Numbered from the stretch's first letter, positions 35,013 to 46,146 are shown. The stretch: DNA of 64,000 bases from Aestuariibius sp. HNIBRBA575 (GCF_040932005.1 NZ_CP162414.1:1639501-1703500); one strand, 5' to 3'. The notes: a model not told the origin generated them from the sequence alone. A program made the numbers and translations.

Positions 35013-35723
35013 TCATTTATGGCTGGTGCCAAACCATTCCATCACGCCTGTGATGACATCCGGCCCCCAGAACCAAACCACCAGCGGAAAGGGCAGGGTG
35101 GATATCCCAATGGCCAAAACCGTCACCCATGGTGTGAAAATCCGCGTAATTCCGGCGATCACCGCGATACCGCCACCCCCGCCCAACAAGGCGTTGCCCG
35201 GCAGGTTAAACAGCAACCCCATGGCGATATAACGATGTGACGTCGCCAAGGGACGCAGCCATTTAGGCAGGTTTTGCCTCAGATGATCCAGCCGATTGGC
35301 CTGTGGCACATCGGCAAAACGTTGGATCAACAGACAGGCGCGGCGCATCCTGAAATCAGCGAAAAATTGATATAAACGGTCATGTGACAGCATATAACCG
35401 GCAAAAAACGCCAGGGTCAGCCCGCCAAACGTCGCCAACCATACCCAAGGCGCGGTTTGCGGCCCCATCATGATCACCACGCCAATTCCTATTTCGATGC
35501 CAGGCACAAATGGCAGGCTGATCAGCAGTGCATAAACCAGCATCACCAAAACAAAGGTTGTGGCCGACCCGCCGCTTTGCATCATCATGATCCATGAAAT
35601 GGACCAATTGGCCAATGCAATCACAGCCCCAGCAACACAAAGCCGCACCAAAATCCGCCCTGCAGATTGGCGCCATGGTGGTGGGATAAATTCCGCATCC
35701 CGGTGTGGTCCATTTTCGATCAT
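35013..35723 (-). CDS. VTT/SNARE-associated-like membrane protein
   Basis: A 236-residue inner-membrane protein with five or six hydrophobic helices. The re-entrant motifs SLPFVPGIEIGIGVVIMMG and LLFNLPGNALLGGGGGIA resemble the two inverted half-loops of DedA/TVP38 proteins, so it is probably a lipid scramblase-like member of that superfamily. The N-terminal 22 residues are polar. Function is not established. It lies alone between the reactivase gene and the divergent guaB. Confidence 0.65.
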   Translation of the reverse strand: MIENGPHRDAEFIPPPWRQSAGRILVRLCVAGAVIALANWSISWIMMMQSGGSATTFVLVMLVYALLISLPFVPGIEIGIGVVIMMGPQTAPWVWLATFGGLTLAFFAGYMLSHDRLYQFFADFRMRRACLLIQRFADVPQANRLDHLRQNLPKWLRPLATSHRYIAMGLLFNLPGNALLGGGGGIAVIAGITRIFTPWVTVLAIGISTLPFPLVVWFWGPDVITGVMEWFGTSHK

Positions 35724-35851
35724 AGGGGCATCTTGCGCGACAATGGTCCAAATGACCCGTTCAAATCATCTTTTTCAATGAAAAGTATAAAGAATGCTAA
35801 TTTCCAGCCCCGTTCTGTGCAAAGGGGGTTCCACAGATCGGGTTTCCGTGA

Positions 35852-37341
<1,490 letters not shown>

Positions 37342-37342
<1 letters not shown>

Positions 37343-38505
37343 TGACACCAGCCGCGCGGGTCGCCGCAGCAATCGAGATTTTGGATCAGGTGATCGACGG
37401 ACAGTCTGCGGAACGTATTCTGACCGGTTGGGGCCGCCAAAATCGCTATGCCGGGTCCAAGGACCGCGCGGCTATTCGGGACTATGTTTACGACGTGTTG
37501 CGCCATATGCGCAGCTACGCCGCCATGGGCGGGGATATGTCGGGCAGGGGGCTGATGATTGGGGCGTTGCGCGCCAATGATATCGATCCCGAAACGATGT
37601 TTACCGCCATCGGGCATGCGCCCAGCGAATTGACCGACACAGAGCGCAATTTCACAGCACCTACCCTGTCCGAAGGTGAAGCTTTGGATTGCCCGGATTG
37701 GTTGCTGCCCTATTTCAAATCCGGCTTGGGCGCGGATTTTGAACCCTCAATGCGGGCCGCGCAAAACCGCGCTCCGGTGTTTTTACGTGTCGCAACAGCG
37801 CGCGGCACCCGCCAAGAGGCGATGGACATTTTGGCCATCGATCAAATCACCACACAGATGCATCCAGATGTGGATACCGCCTTGGAAGTGTTGGAAAATC
37901 CCCGACGCGTTGCCCAATCCGTGGCCTATCTGGATGGCTTGGTTGATCTTCAGGATGCGGCCTCTCAATCGATCTCCGCGTTGTTGCCGCTGGCCGAGGG
38001 CGACCATGTGCTGGACTATTGCGCAGGTGGTGGTGGCAAGGCGCTTGCGCTCTATGATATCACCCGTCGTCCGGTTCATGCCCACGACATCGACGCCAAA
38101 CGTATGACGGATATCCCTGTGCGGGCCGAACGGGCTGGCGCGCAAATTCATACCAAACTAAAGGCCGATCTGGGCACCTATGATCTGGTCTTGTGCGACG
38201 CGCCCTGTACGGGCAGCGGCACATGGCGGCGTGATCCGCAGGCCAAATGGCTGCTGACGCCTGACGGCCTAACAGAAATGACTAACCTGCAAAAACAGGT
38301 GCTGGACGACGCAGCACCCTTTGTGAAACCGGGCGGAGTGCTGGCCTATGCCACCTGTTCGGTGTTTTTGGAGGAAAACCAATCCGTCATAGACACGTGG
38401 CTGTCCCAAAACCCCACTTGGACAATTGAAACCCAAACAAAAACCGCGCCATCCGAACGGGGCGATGGGTTCTTTGTTTGTGTGATGCACCATAAACTTG
38501 GTTAA
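37342..38505 (+). CDS. RsmB/NOP-type RNA cytosine-5 methyltransferase
   Basis: A 387-residue SAM-dependent methyltransferase acting on rRNA or tRNA. The NusB-like helical N-terminus (IEILDQVIDGQSAERILTGW) precedes the Rossmann domain with SAM motif VLDYCAGGGGKALALYD, motif IV DAPCTGSGTWRRDP and motif VI YATCSVFLEENQ. The two cysteines in DAPC and ATCS are the catalytic pair of m5C enzymes. Whether it is strictly RsmB (C967 of 16S) is not certain. The start overlaps guaB by one base. Confidence 0.88.
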
Positions 38506-38584
38506 TCACCCCAGTAAATGGTCATCGCAACTATAGGTTGCAAAGAATTGATTCTACGGTAATACTTAAACTTGTGATCGCAGA

Positions 38585-38599
38585 TTAATGCCGGGTTAA
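38585..38599 (+). promoter_or_regulatory. CtrA-type box in the cckA promoter
   Basis: TTAATGCCGGGTTAA fits TTAA-N7-TTAA exactly. A -10-like TATGGT is at 38604-38609, so the box covers the -35 region, as in CtrA-controlled promoters. It lies 49 bases before the cckA start. Confidence 0.7.
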
Positions 38600-38647
38600 G
38601 ATTTATGGTGTCCAGTTGACCAAGATCGAATCGAAGGGGGATTGCGA

Positions 38648-40972
38648 GTGACACAGGCCGAATTGCCCGTCCAGTCCACCTTGACTGGAGTTGACCGTAT
38701 TGTACCGCGCGTCGGTATTATCTTAGCGTTGGCTGTTGGCATGGTGGCGGCAAGTTTCTTTGTCGGGGATGTTCTTATGGAACTGGGGCTACAAATCGCA
38801 GGCGGTGTGCTGGCGACGACCGGCGCATTCGTCGGGGTTTTACGCCTATTGCGAACGAAACGCCGTGCCGTGCTGGTGGAAACCGTTAAGCGGCTGATCG
38901 AACACGAAAACGCCGCAGGATTTGTCACCGATTTTGAGGGAAAAATCCTATCTCAAAACCTGTCCGCACAGGGTCGGTTTCGCGATCAGTCACATGATAC
39001 GTTGTCATTCTGCCTGTCAGATTTGTTCGCAAATCCCGGCGCCGTTTTGTTTCGCCTGCAATCCAAAGCCCAAGCTGTGGGTGCTGCACGCGAAGATTTG
39101 GTAACCCGTCGCGGTCATGTCCGTTTATCCGTCCAAGATGCAGGTGAATCCATATTCGTCTGGCGTTTGGACGATGTTGTCGAAAAAATGGGGGCGGGTC
39201 GCGGCGCAGATGCGCTTGGGTTGCCCATGCTCACTGCTGGGCCATCTGGAACGATCCTTTATATGAACGAAGCGTCGCGTCGTTTGGTCGGTGGGCGCGC
39301 CAAAAGCCTGGATCGGGTTTTTGCAGAGCAGCCTTTGGTGTCCGGGCAATTGCATCAGGTCAAAGGTGTTGACGGTTTGGTTGATTGCCTCGTTGCCGAG
39401 CTACGCGGCAATGGCGGACGCCGTGAAATCTATCTTTTGCCGGGCGAAGCAAGTACGCAGATGCGCGGTGTCGCCGCGGCATGGGACGCAGTCGAAGATT
39501 TACCCGTGCCATTGCTGAAAATCGCAGTTACAGGCGAAGTTGTCGGTTCCAATCGCGAAGCGCGCCAATTGCTAAACAACCAAATTCCAAACGGCACCCG
39601 GCTTGCTGATTTGATGGATGGTTTGGGCCGCCCAATCGTCGACTGGCTACGCGAAGCCGCAGAAGGACGCGTCGCCCCATCGCCAGAGTTTTTGCGCAGC
39701 ACAGGAGATCGGCAGGACACCTTTGTTCAAGTGATGTTAAACCCTCTTGAGGGCGAAGAAAGCTGTAACCACGTCATCGCCGTGCTTAATGACGTAACAG
39801 AGCTAAAGTCATTGGAAGCGCAGTTCGTCCAAAGCCAAAAAATGCAAGCGATTGGTCAATTGGCCGGTGGTGTCGCCCATGATTTCAACAACCTTTTGAC
39901 AGCAATATCAGGGCATTGCGACCTTTTGCTACTTCGTCACGATCAAGGAGACCAAGATTACGGTGATCTGATCCAGATTCACCAAAATGCCAACCGTGCG
40001 GCCAGTTTGGTTGGACAATTGCTTGCCTTTTCTCGGAAACAAAACTTGCGTCCCGAACTCTTGGATTTGCGCAATACTTTGTCCGATCTCACGCATCTGC
40101 TGAATAGGTTGGTCGGTGAAAAAGTCACGCTGACCCTCAATCATGATCCGGGTCTATTAAATATCCGCGCCGACAAACGTCAGCTGGAACAGGTTATGAT
40201 GAACTTGGTCGTGAATGCCCGTGACGCAATGGCGACGGGTGGTGAAATTCGTGTAGAGACTGAAAATTCGACGCTCAAACAACCTTTGGAACGGGATCGG
40301 GCAACGGTCCCACCGGGCGATTATGTCATTGTACGCGTTGTGGATGAAGGATGCGGAATTCCTCCCGAAAAGCTGCCTAAGATTTTTGAACCTTTCTACA
40401 CAACAAAGCGCACGGGCGAGGGGACTGGCCTAGGCTTGTCAACGGCTTACGGGATTGTGAAACAGACAGGTGGCTTCATTTTTGCCGACAGTTCGGTTGG
40501 AACAGGATCCGTTTTCACGATCTTCCTTCCTGCCTATGACATGCCGGTTCCAGTTGAAAACACAAACGATCGTCCAGAAGACCGAGGCCGTCTGGCCGTG
40601 CAAAAAGGGGACGGGGTTGTGTTGCTGGTCGAAGACGAAGCACCGGTTCGCGCCTTTGCTTCGCGGGCTTTGCGCCTGCGTGGCTACACTGTTTTAGAGG
40701 CTGAGAGTGCAGAAGCAGCATTGGATATGCTTGCGGATCCAGAACTGAGTGTCGACATCTTTGTGACGGATGTCATCATGCCGGGAATGGACGGTCCAAC
40801 CTGGGTCAAAAAGGCGCTTGTTACCAGACCAGATACCAAGGTTGTGTTCGTTTCTGGCTATGCAGAGGATGCATTTGGTGATGATCAGGCAGGGGTTCCA
40901 AACTCTGTTTTCCTACCCAAGCCGTTTTCTCTCACAGATCTGACCAGCACAGTTCAAGAACAACTGCACTAA
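38648..40972 (+). CDS. cckA: Hybrid histidine kinase CckA
   Basis: A 774-residue hybrid kinase that feeds phosphate to ChpT and on to CtrA, controlling cell cycle, motility and gene-transfer-agent genes in alphaproteobacteria. It has two transmembrane helices (about residues 20-62), PAS-like regions, a HisKA domain with H411 in GGVAHDFNNLLTAISG, a HATPase domain (NLVVNARDAMATGG and EGTGLGLSTAYGIVKQ) and a C-terminal receiver with D708 in TDVIMPGMDG. GTG 38648 follows AAGGGGG by seven bases; TTG 38642 is possible. A CtrA-type box upstream suggests feedback. ChpT is encoded at 59405-59998. Confidence 0.92.
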   Translation: MTQAELPVQSTLTGVDRIVPRVGIILALAVGMVAASFFVGDVLMELGLQIAGGVLATTGAFVGVLRLLRTKRRAVLVETVKRLIEHENAAGFVTDFEGKILSQNLSAQGRFRDQSHDTLSFCLSDLFANPGAVLFRLQSKAQAVGAAREDLVTRRGHVRLSVQDAGESIFVWRLDDVVEKMGAGRGADALGLPMLTAGPSGTILYMNEASRRLVGGRAKSLDRVFAEQPLVSGQLHQVKGVDGLVDCLVAELRGNGGRREIYLLPGEASTQMRGVAAAWDAVEDLPVPLLKIAVTGEVVGSNREARQLLNNQIPNGTRLADLMDGLGRPIVDWLREAAEGRVAPSPEFLRSTGDRQDTFVQVMLNPLEGEESCNHVIAVLNDVTELKSLEAQFVQSQKMQAIGQLAGGVAHDFNNLLTAISGHCDLLLLRHDQGDQDYGDLIQIHQNANRAASLVGQLLAFSRKQNLRPELLDLRNTLSDLTHLLNRLVGEKVTLTLNHDPGLLNIRADKRQLEQVMMNLVVNARDAMATGGEIRVETENSTLKQPLERDRATVPPGDYVIVRVVDEGCGIPPEKLPKIFEPFYTTKRTGEGTGLGLSTAYGIVKQTGGFIFADSSVGTGSVFTIFLPAYDMPVPVENTNDRPEDRGRLAVQKGDGVVLLVEDEAPVRAFASRALRLRGYTVLEAESAEAALDMLADPELSVDIFVTDVIMPGMDGPTWVKKALVTRPDTKVVFVSGYAEDAFGDDQAGVPNSVFLPKPFSLTDLTSTVQEQLH

Positions 40973-40976
40973 CGAT

Positions 40977-41930
40977 TTAGGTTCCGACGGTGTTTGCGCA
41001 GCCTGTCAGTGCTGCGTAATCATCTTCGACAACAAACACCGAAAACGCCTTTAGGAACTCGGACATGCGACCTTTGGATGTGAACTGATCGTTGAACCCA
41101 AATGTGTCTAAATACGGGGTTAAAGCACGCGCCACACCTCCGACCAAATATATGCCTTGATAAGGAAGGTGGGTTAGCGCCAAATCGCCGCAAACACGAC
41201 CTAATATGTGGACGCAAGTTTTTACAGTCATCCGTGCATATTTATCATCGCCACGTGCACAATCCTGCATGATCTGATGCGACGTTTTGCGAGACCCGTC
41301 TTCGCGGGCATGCCAAGCATATACTTGCTCTAACCCGCGCCCGGATAGGACCTCTTCGACCGATGCGAATCCTGAACCTGTCGCCAAATGATCCCGCATA
41401 TTCAAATCCTGTTCAGAATAAACCGGCAACGAAATATGTCCGCATTCAGAAGGGACAACAATTGTTGATTGTGCTGAATTGTGAACCGGTGCTGCGTTAA
41501 AACCAGTCCCAATGCCCACAACCAGCTTTGCACCATCGGTGCTTTGAGTGGTTCCGCGCATTATGGATTTCAGGTTTTTCGCCGGAATATCAGACAATGC
41601 ATGCCCCTGCGCCTGCAGATCGTTAATCACGGATACAGATGAGACATTAACTGATTTGGCCAAAGAATCCTTTGTTATTCGCCAATTGAGGTTGGTCAAT
41701 TCGGTCACATCGGGCAACACCATACCCGCCACCGCGACACATAGGGCAGATATATCAACCTCAGAATTGTGCCTCAAAAACTCAATCAAAACAGCATCTA
41801 GGCTAGGGTAATCTGCGTTTTTGAACCGCTTGATCGACGCGTTTTGAACAATGCCATCAATTGCAAAAGCAACACGTGAATTCGTTCCGCCAACATCGGC
41901 AACAAGGATATGAGTAGGTGTTTCAGTCAT
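40977..41930 (-). CDS. glk: Glucokinase
   Basis: A 317-residue ROK-unrelated, proteobacterial-type glucokinase that phosphorylates glucose to glucose-6-phosphate with ATP. The phosphate-1 motif is LVADVGGTNSRVAFA; the sugar-binding region contains SVINDLQAQGHAL with the catalytic aspartate; VVGIGTGFNAAPV and PSECGHISLPVY follow. It is downstream of lacI on the same strand, and a LacI-type half-palindrome sits in the spacer. It supplies substrate for zwf. The 3' end is only four bases from cckA, which converges on it. Confidence 0.9.
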   Translation of the reverse strand: MTETPTHILVADVGGTNSRVAFAIDGIVQNASIKRFKNADYPSLDAVLIEFLRHNSEVDISALCVAVAGMVLPDVTELTNLNWRITKDSLAKSVNVSSVSVINDLQAQGHALSDIPAKNLKSIMRGTTQSTDGAKLVVGIGTGFNAAPVHNSAQSTIVVPSECGHISLPVYSEQDLNMRDHLATGSGFASVEEVLSGRGLEQVYAWHAREDGSRKTSHQIMQDCARGDDKYARMTVKTCVHILGRVCGDLALTHLPYQGIYLVGGVARALTPYLDTFGFNDQFTSKGRMSEFLKAFSVFVVEDDYAALTGCANTVGT

Positions 41931-41941
41931 GTCATTTCAAA

Positions 41942-41955
41942 TGTTAGCGTTATCA
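41942..41955. promoter_or_regulatory. LacI-family operator before glk
   Basis: TGTTAGCGTTATCA matches the usual LacI/GalR consensus with a central CG and shares its left half with the zwf operator (GTTAGCG). It is 11 bases upstream of the glk start. Confidence 0.6.
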
Positions 41956-41998
41956 GTTCTTAGCAGATAAAGGCTCTGCTCGGTTCGGGCAAGGTAGA

Positions 41999-43024
41999 TC
42001 ACAAAGGAGCAGGGCCCGTCGAGGTGCCAACGGTTAATTCTGCTTCTAACAATTTGTGAACCGGTCCTTCTGTAGGTGTGTTGATTTGATGGATCAACAT
42101 ATCGCCTAAACAACGGCCGGCGTTTCGAACCGATGATTTAACCGAGGTAAAGACAGGAATATCCCCGTCGGTCTGCAGATAAGATAAACAATCGTCATGG
42201 GTGATCACACTGATGTCGCGCCCCATTTTTTGCCCTGAATCTTCGATTGCGCGCCGTGTGCCAAGCGCACAAATCATTGATGAACACAAAAATGCGGTTG
42301 GTGGATCGGATAGGTTCAGTATATCCCTAGCGGATCTATACCCGTGGGCTTCGGTCATTTCATCGCTGCGCATCAGGGCAGGGTCAACTGCGACACCCCA
42401 GGTTTTCAACGCCGTTTCATACCCGGTGCGCCGTCGATACGCGAAATCCATAATTTCATACCCGTTGATTAAACCTATCCTTTTGTGCCCCAAATCCAAC
42501 AGATACGAAGTCGCCTGTTCAAAAGAGCTGCGACTGTTCACATCAACCCACGAATAAGGACCCGTTTGATTGCTTGATCGGCCATGCACCACAAATGGCA
42601 TGTCCAGTTTTCGCAACAAATCAATGCGTGGGTCATCCATTTGCGGCCCATGCACAACCACGCCATCTACCGAGCGGCGCATTTTTAACTTTGTGTAAAT
42701 GTCGCTTTCACTGCCGTGATCAAACAGGGACAGGTGCATATCATACCCATGCCGCGCATAAGATTCCCCCGCACCAGCGATAAAATCGCCAAATACCGGA
42801 TTCACCATCTCATGCTTTTCCGAAACGGGAATCACATGACCAATCGCCATAGAACGCCCCGTTGCAAGGCTTTTGGCGCGCGTGTTGGGGCTATATCCAT
42901 ATTGATCAGCAACCATTTGAACACGTTGGCGAGTCGTTTCGGACACTTCCGGAAAGCCATTTAACGCCCGACTAACTGTTGTTTGGCTTAATCCCAAAAT
43001 GTTCGACAGTTGTTTCAAGTTCAT
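41999..43024 (-). CDS. LacI-family transcriptional regulator of sugar genes
   Basis: A 341-residue LacI/GalR repressor. The N-terminal helix-turn-helix and hinge read LKQLSNILGLSQTTVSRALN, then YGYSPNTRAKSLATG. The rest is a periplasmic-binding-protein-like sensor domain. It lies upstream of glk on the same strand, with an operator in the spacer and related sites before zwf and possibly the aldolase gene, so it probably senses a sugar or sugar phosphate and represses glucose entry into the Entner-Doudoroff pathway. The effector is unknown. Confidence 0.9.
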   Translation of the reverse strand: MNLKQLSNILGLSQTTVSRALNGFPEVSETTRQRVQMVADQYGYSPNTRAKSLATGRSMAIGHVIPVSEKHEMVNPVFGDFIAGAGESYARHGYDMHLSLFDHGSESDIYTKLKMRRSVDGVVVHGPQMDDPRIDLLRKLDMPFVVHGRSSNQTGPYSWVDVNSRSSFEQATSYLLDLGHKRIGLINGYEIMDFAYRRRTGYETALKTWGVAVDPALMRSDEMTEAHGYRSARDILNLSDPPTAFLCSSMICALGTRRAIEDSGQKMGRDISVITHDDCLSYLQTDGDIPVFTSVKSSVRNAGRCLGDMLIHQINTPTEGPVHKLLEAELTVGTSTGPAPL

Positions 43025-43341
43025 GGGCGTCTCACCAAAGCGATTTGAATACCTTCAGTTAGGGCAGTTTTTACACCCGATGTCAAAATGGCAACCCCTT
43101 TCGAAAACTGATTAACGCTGATCAATATTTTGCCCGTAACAGGTTTGGTGGCGCCATTGGGGTGTGGAACCCGCGATTTTGAGCTTGAAAACATTGCCAT
43201 GCATCAAATTTCTGTCGATTTGGACAACCACGCAAAGGCGATTAGCAAGGAAGAGCAATATGGCTTTTTCTGATCTTTGTATTATCGTTCCGAAACACGA
43301 TCCATTTCGGACCGGTGTTTTCCCTTAGCTTTGGGCTGGAT
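43025..43341. other. 317-base spacer between lacI and the aldolase gene
   Basis: This divergent spacer holds a candidate LacI-type site (43109-43124). It also holds an open plus-strand frame from 43111 to TGA at 43271-43273 that reads protein-like near its end (DFELENIAMHQISVDLDN) but has no convincing start or ribosome site upstream, so it may be a decayed gene end. A 22-codon frame starts at ATG 43260 after AAGGAAGAG. I cannot support a gene here. Confidence 0.4.
43109..43124. promoter_or_regulatory. Possible LacI-type operator in lacI/aldolase spacer
   Basis: TGATTAACGCTGATCA is an imperfect palindrome around a central CG, with TGAT/ATCA arms. It resembles LacI-family operators but differs from the zwf and glk sites in its flanks, so regulation by the adjacent LacI is only a suggestion. 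Confidence 0.4.
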
Positions 43342-44103
43342 ATGACTGATAACAAACTGAAAAATGCACTTGCAGACAATGAACTGCAACGGGGGATTTG
43401 GCTGACATTAGGATCGATGGCAGCCGCTGAACTGGCAAGTAAAACCGGGTTTGACTGGTGCCTCATCGATGCGGAACATGGACCAAATGGATTGGCCCAA
43501 ATCCAGGGGCAATTGATGGCCTTGGCAGGATCTGACACACAGACCGTAATTCGAGTGCCGGTGGGACAGGATTGGGTTCTAAAACAGGTGTTGGATTTAG
43601 GGGCCCAGAATATTCTGGTGCCTTTGGTCCACACCGCCGAACAGGCACGTCAGATTGTTGCGGCAACGCGCTATCCACCAAATGGCACGCGTGGCATGGG
43701 GGCGACGCTTGCACGTGCCTCTGGATATGGCAGCACCCCCGATTATGCCAAAACGGCCGATAAAAACATCTGCGTCATGGTTCAAGTTGAAAGCGTCGAA
43801 GCCGCTGAAAACATTGATGGAATTGCAAACACCGAAGGCGTCGATGTGGTGTTTATCGGGCCTGCTGATTTATCTGCGGATATGGGGTTTCCCGGGCAAT
43901 ATCGCCATCCTGACGTTTTGGTAGAAATCGAACGGCTCACCACACGCATTTTGGCTGCGGGCAAAACGGTGGGTGTGGTTTGGTTTGATCCAGACCATGC
44001 CCGCGAAGCTGTCGCCCAAGGGGCCCGTTTTGTCGGATTGGGGTCTGAAACCTCAACCCTGATGGCAGGGTTGAGGCAGCTTTCAGAACTGGATTTATCC
44101 TAG
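43342..44103 (+). CDS. HpcH/HpaI family aldolase
   Basis: A 253-residue class II (metal-dependent) pyruvate aldolase of the HpcH/HpaI family, with TIM-barrel motifs FDWCLIDAEHGPNGLAQIQ, RGMGATLARASGYG, VQVESVEAAENIDGI and VVFIGPADLSADMG, carrying metal-binding Glu and Asp. HpaI cleaves 4-hydroxy-2-oxoheptanedioate to pyruvate and succinate semialdehyde, but relatives use sugar-derived 2-keto-3-deoxy acids; with lacI-glk next door, a sugar-acid substrate is possible. I chose ATG 43342 over an upstream in-frame start (43315) that lacks family residues. Confidence 0.87.
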   Translation: MTDNKLKNALADNELQRGIWLTLGSMAAAELASKTGFDWCLIDAEHGPNGLAQIQGQLMALAGSDTQTVIRVPVGQDWVLKQVLDLGAQNILVPLVHTAEQARQIVAATRYPPNGTRGMGATLARASGYGSTPDYAKTADKNICVMVQVESVEAAENIDGIANTEGVDVVFIGPADLSADMGFPGQYRHPDVLVEIERLTTRILAAGKTVGVVWFDPDHAREAVAQGARFVGLGSETSTLMAGLRQLSELDLS

Positions 44104-44110
44104 CAACTGT

Positions 44111-45175
44111 TTAGGCGCGGCGGCGACGACGGCCACCGCGTCCGCCCTTATCTTCACCCGGAGCTTTGTTGGTGCGGATCCATTCCGCGCCTGAATCATC
44201 GTTATCGGTCAAGAAGTTAGCTGCGCGGATCGCTTCCATTTCTTTGCCAGCGCGGGGTTTGGTCGACCCCAGCCCAAACATCTGGCAGAATGCTTCGTCA
44301 TCCAAACCGTCCGGCAAAATAATCCCTGCAGCTTCAATCGCAGCTTTCTTTTCGGCGATTTTCTTGGGGCCGACGGGCAGGGCGACCGGGTTCATGATCG
44401 CACTGGTCATGCCAGATGCCATTGCCATAGGCAAAAACGCGTTGTTGATGCCATGCCGGTTGGGTAAACCAAAGGAAATATTGGACGCGCCACAGGTGGT
44501 GTTTACACCCAATTCTTCGCGCAGACGCCGCACCAACGCAAAGACCTGCAAACCCGCAGTCCCCATTGCGCCAATTGGCATAACCAACGGATCGACAACG
44601 ATATCATGGGCCGGAATGCCAAAGTCGGCGGCCCGTTCAACGATCTTTTTGGCCACAGCGAACCGCACATCCGGGTCCTCAGAAATGCCTGTGTCATCAT
44701 TGGAAATTGCCACAACGGGGACGTTGTATTTTTTGACTAACGGCAGCACCATTTCCAGACGTTCTTCTTCGCCGGTGACCGAGTTGAGCAAAGGACGGCC
44801 CTCGGCAGCGGCCAGTCCGCGTTCCAATGCGCCGGGCACCGAACTGTCGATACAAAGCGGGGCGTCGGTGACGGCCTGAACCACATTGATCAGTTTTTCC
44901 ATCAGGGGTGGCTCAACAAAGTTGTTGTCCGCATAGCGCGGATCTTCGGCCATTTTGTTGGAAAACACAGCGCCAGAATTGATGTCCAGCACGGTTGCAC
45001 CAGCCGCAACTTGAGCGATTGCATCTGCTTCGACGCGGCTGAAATCATCCATTTCCAACTCTGCGGCCAGAATTTTACGGCCCGTTGGGTTGATCCGCTC
45101 GCCAATGACACAGAACGGCTCGTCAAAGCCGATGATCGCGGTTTTAGTCTTTGATTCTATGACGGTACGGGTCAT
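44111..45175 (-). CDS. Methyltetrahydrofolate:corrinoid methyltransferase
   Basis: A 354-residue pterin-binding TIM-barrel methyltransferase (MtrH/AcsE/MetH-domain type) moving a methyl group between a corrinoid protein and tetrahydrofolate. Motifs are VIGERINPTGRKILAAEL, ATVLDINSGAVFSN, APLCIDSSVPGALERGL and CGASNISFGLPNR. It is longer than the 260-280-residue core; the extra C-terminus includes a glycine/arginine tail (GGRGGRRRRRA) like that of the ASKHA reactivase. It is the last gene of a three-gene operon, three bases after the MTHFR-like stop. With MttB it would pass amine methyl groups to folate. Confidence 0.9.
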   Translation of the reverse strand: MTRTVIESKTKTAIIGFDEPFCVIGERINPTGRKILAAELEMDDFSRVEADAIAQVAAGATVLDINSGAVFSNKMAEDPRYADNNFVEPPLMEKLINVVQAVTDAPLCIDSSVPGALERGLAAAEGRPLLNSVTGEEERLEMVLPLVKKYNVPVVAISNDDTGISEDPDVRFAVAKKIVERAADFGIPAHDIVVDPLVMPIGAMGTAGLQVFALVRRLREELGVNTTCGASNISFGLPNRHGINNAFLPMAMASGMTSAIMNPVALPVGPKKIAEKKAAIEAAGIILPDGLDDEAFCQMFGLGSTKPRAGKEMEAIRAANFLTDNDDSGAEWIRTNKAPGEDKGGRGGRRRRRA

Positions 45176-45178
45176 TCT

Positions 45179-46108
45179 TTATCCTTGGATTGGGGTGACT
45201 GGAACGCCAGAAGCGCCGCCATTTTCTTGGGTCCACTTGGCATTTGTTTTGATCCCACCCAGTGGGAAGAAATGCACAGAAGCGATGTTAAAGTCGGGAT
45301 TGGCCGCTTTGTGTTCAGCCAAATCAGTGAGGAATTCTGTGGGTTCATAGGGCAATAGCAATTTGGATACATCCATGGCCCGTTTTTGCAGCACTTTCAA
45401 TGATGCACCCACGCCGCAAGCGATTGCGAATTTGATCAGCGTTTGCAGTTTGGCAGGGCCAGCCGTACCGATATGAATTGGAATATCAATTCCCGCGTCA
45501 GACAGCGCATTTGCCCATTCAATCACCGGCCCGGATTCAAAACAGAACTGCGTGGCCAGCGCCATTTTGGCATCCGTCCGCTCGCTGAATTTCTGTTTCC
45601 AAACAAGTGCTTCGCCAACGTTTTTATCAGAACCATCTGGATCGATATCTTTGTTGCCTTCGGGGTGACCGGCCACATGCAGATTTTCAAAACCGGCTTT
45701 GTCAAACAGGCCAGTTTCCAACAATTGCATGGAGGAATGGAACGCGCCTTGTGGTTCGGACACGCCACCGGCCAGCAGCAACGCTTGTTTGACGTTAGCT
45801 TCGCCTTGGTAACGGGCGATCCAATCGGCCAAGGTGGCCTGATCCTTGATGATCCGCGCTGGAAAATGCGGCATCACGTCATAACCTTCGCTGGCGATGC
45901 GGGCGGCGGTGCTGACCATTTCTTCGATGGGGGTTCCATCAATATGGGCGATGTAAACACGGCTGCCAGCGGGCAACAAAGCGCGAAAATCATCAACTTT
46001 GGCGGCCGTGCGCGGCATCACCTCGATCGAAAATCCCTTCAGGAATGCTTCTAACTCTGCCGAAACCGGAGCAGGCGCCTCTTTGCGGCGGAAATTCAAA
46101 AGAGCCAT
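45179..46108 (-). CDS. Methylenetetrahydrofolate reductase-like protein
   Basis: A 309-residue flavoprotein-type barrel of the MTHFR family, short form, with FSIEVMPRTAAKVDDFRALL at the start, VYIAHIDGTPIEEMVSTAAR, and KWRWP-like ATQFCFESGPVIEWANAL in the folate/FAD region. In this operon it would oxidise methyl-THF or reduce methylene-THF; in methylotrophic demethylation the oxidative direction is plausible. I chose ATG 46108 because AAGGAGAG precedes it; an upstream in-frame ATG at 46156 overlaps the previous gene. It lies between the virulence-factor gene and the methyltransferase. Confidence 0.85.
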   Translation of the reverse strand: MALLNFRRKEAPAPVSAELEAFLKGFSIEVMPRTAAKVDDFRALLPAGSRVYIAHIDGTPIEEMVSTAARIASEGYDVMPHFPARIIKDQATLADWIARYQGEANVKQALLLAGGVSEPQGAFHSSMQLLETGLFDKAGFENLHVAGHPEGNKDIDPDGSDKNVGEALVWKQKFSERTDAKMALATQFCFESGPVIEWANALSDAGIDIPIHIGTAGPAKLQTLIKFAIACGVGASLKVLQKRAMDVSKLLLPYEPTEFLTDLAEHKAANPDFNIASVHFFPLGGIKTNAKWTQENGGASGVPVTPIQG

Positions 46109-46146
46109 AATTCTCTCCTTCAGGGTGGGGGGCAGGCCTGTCTGGC

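Noticed and set aside
44166..44879. 237-codon plus-strand open frame
   Set aside because: It is the antisense shadow of the methyl-THF methyltransferase, whose motifs and operon position are clear.
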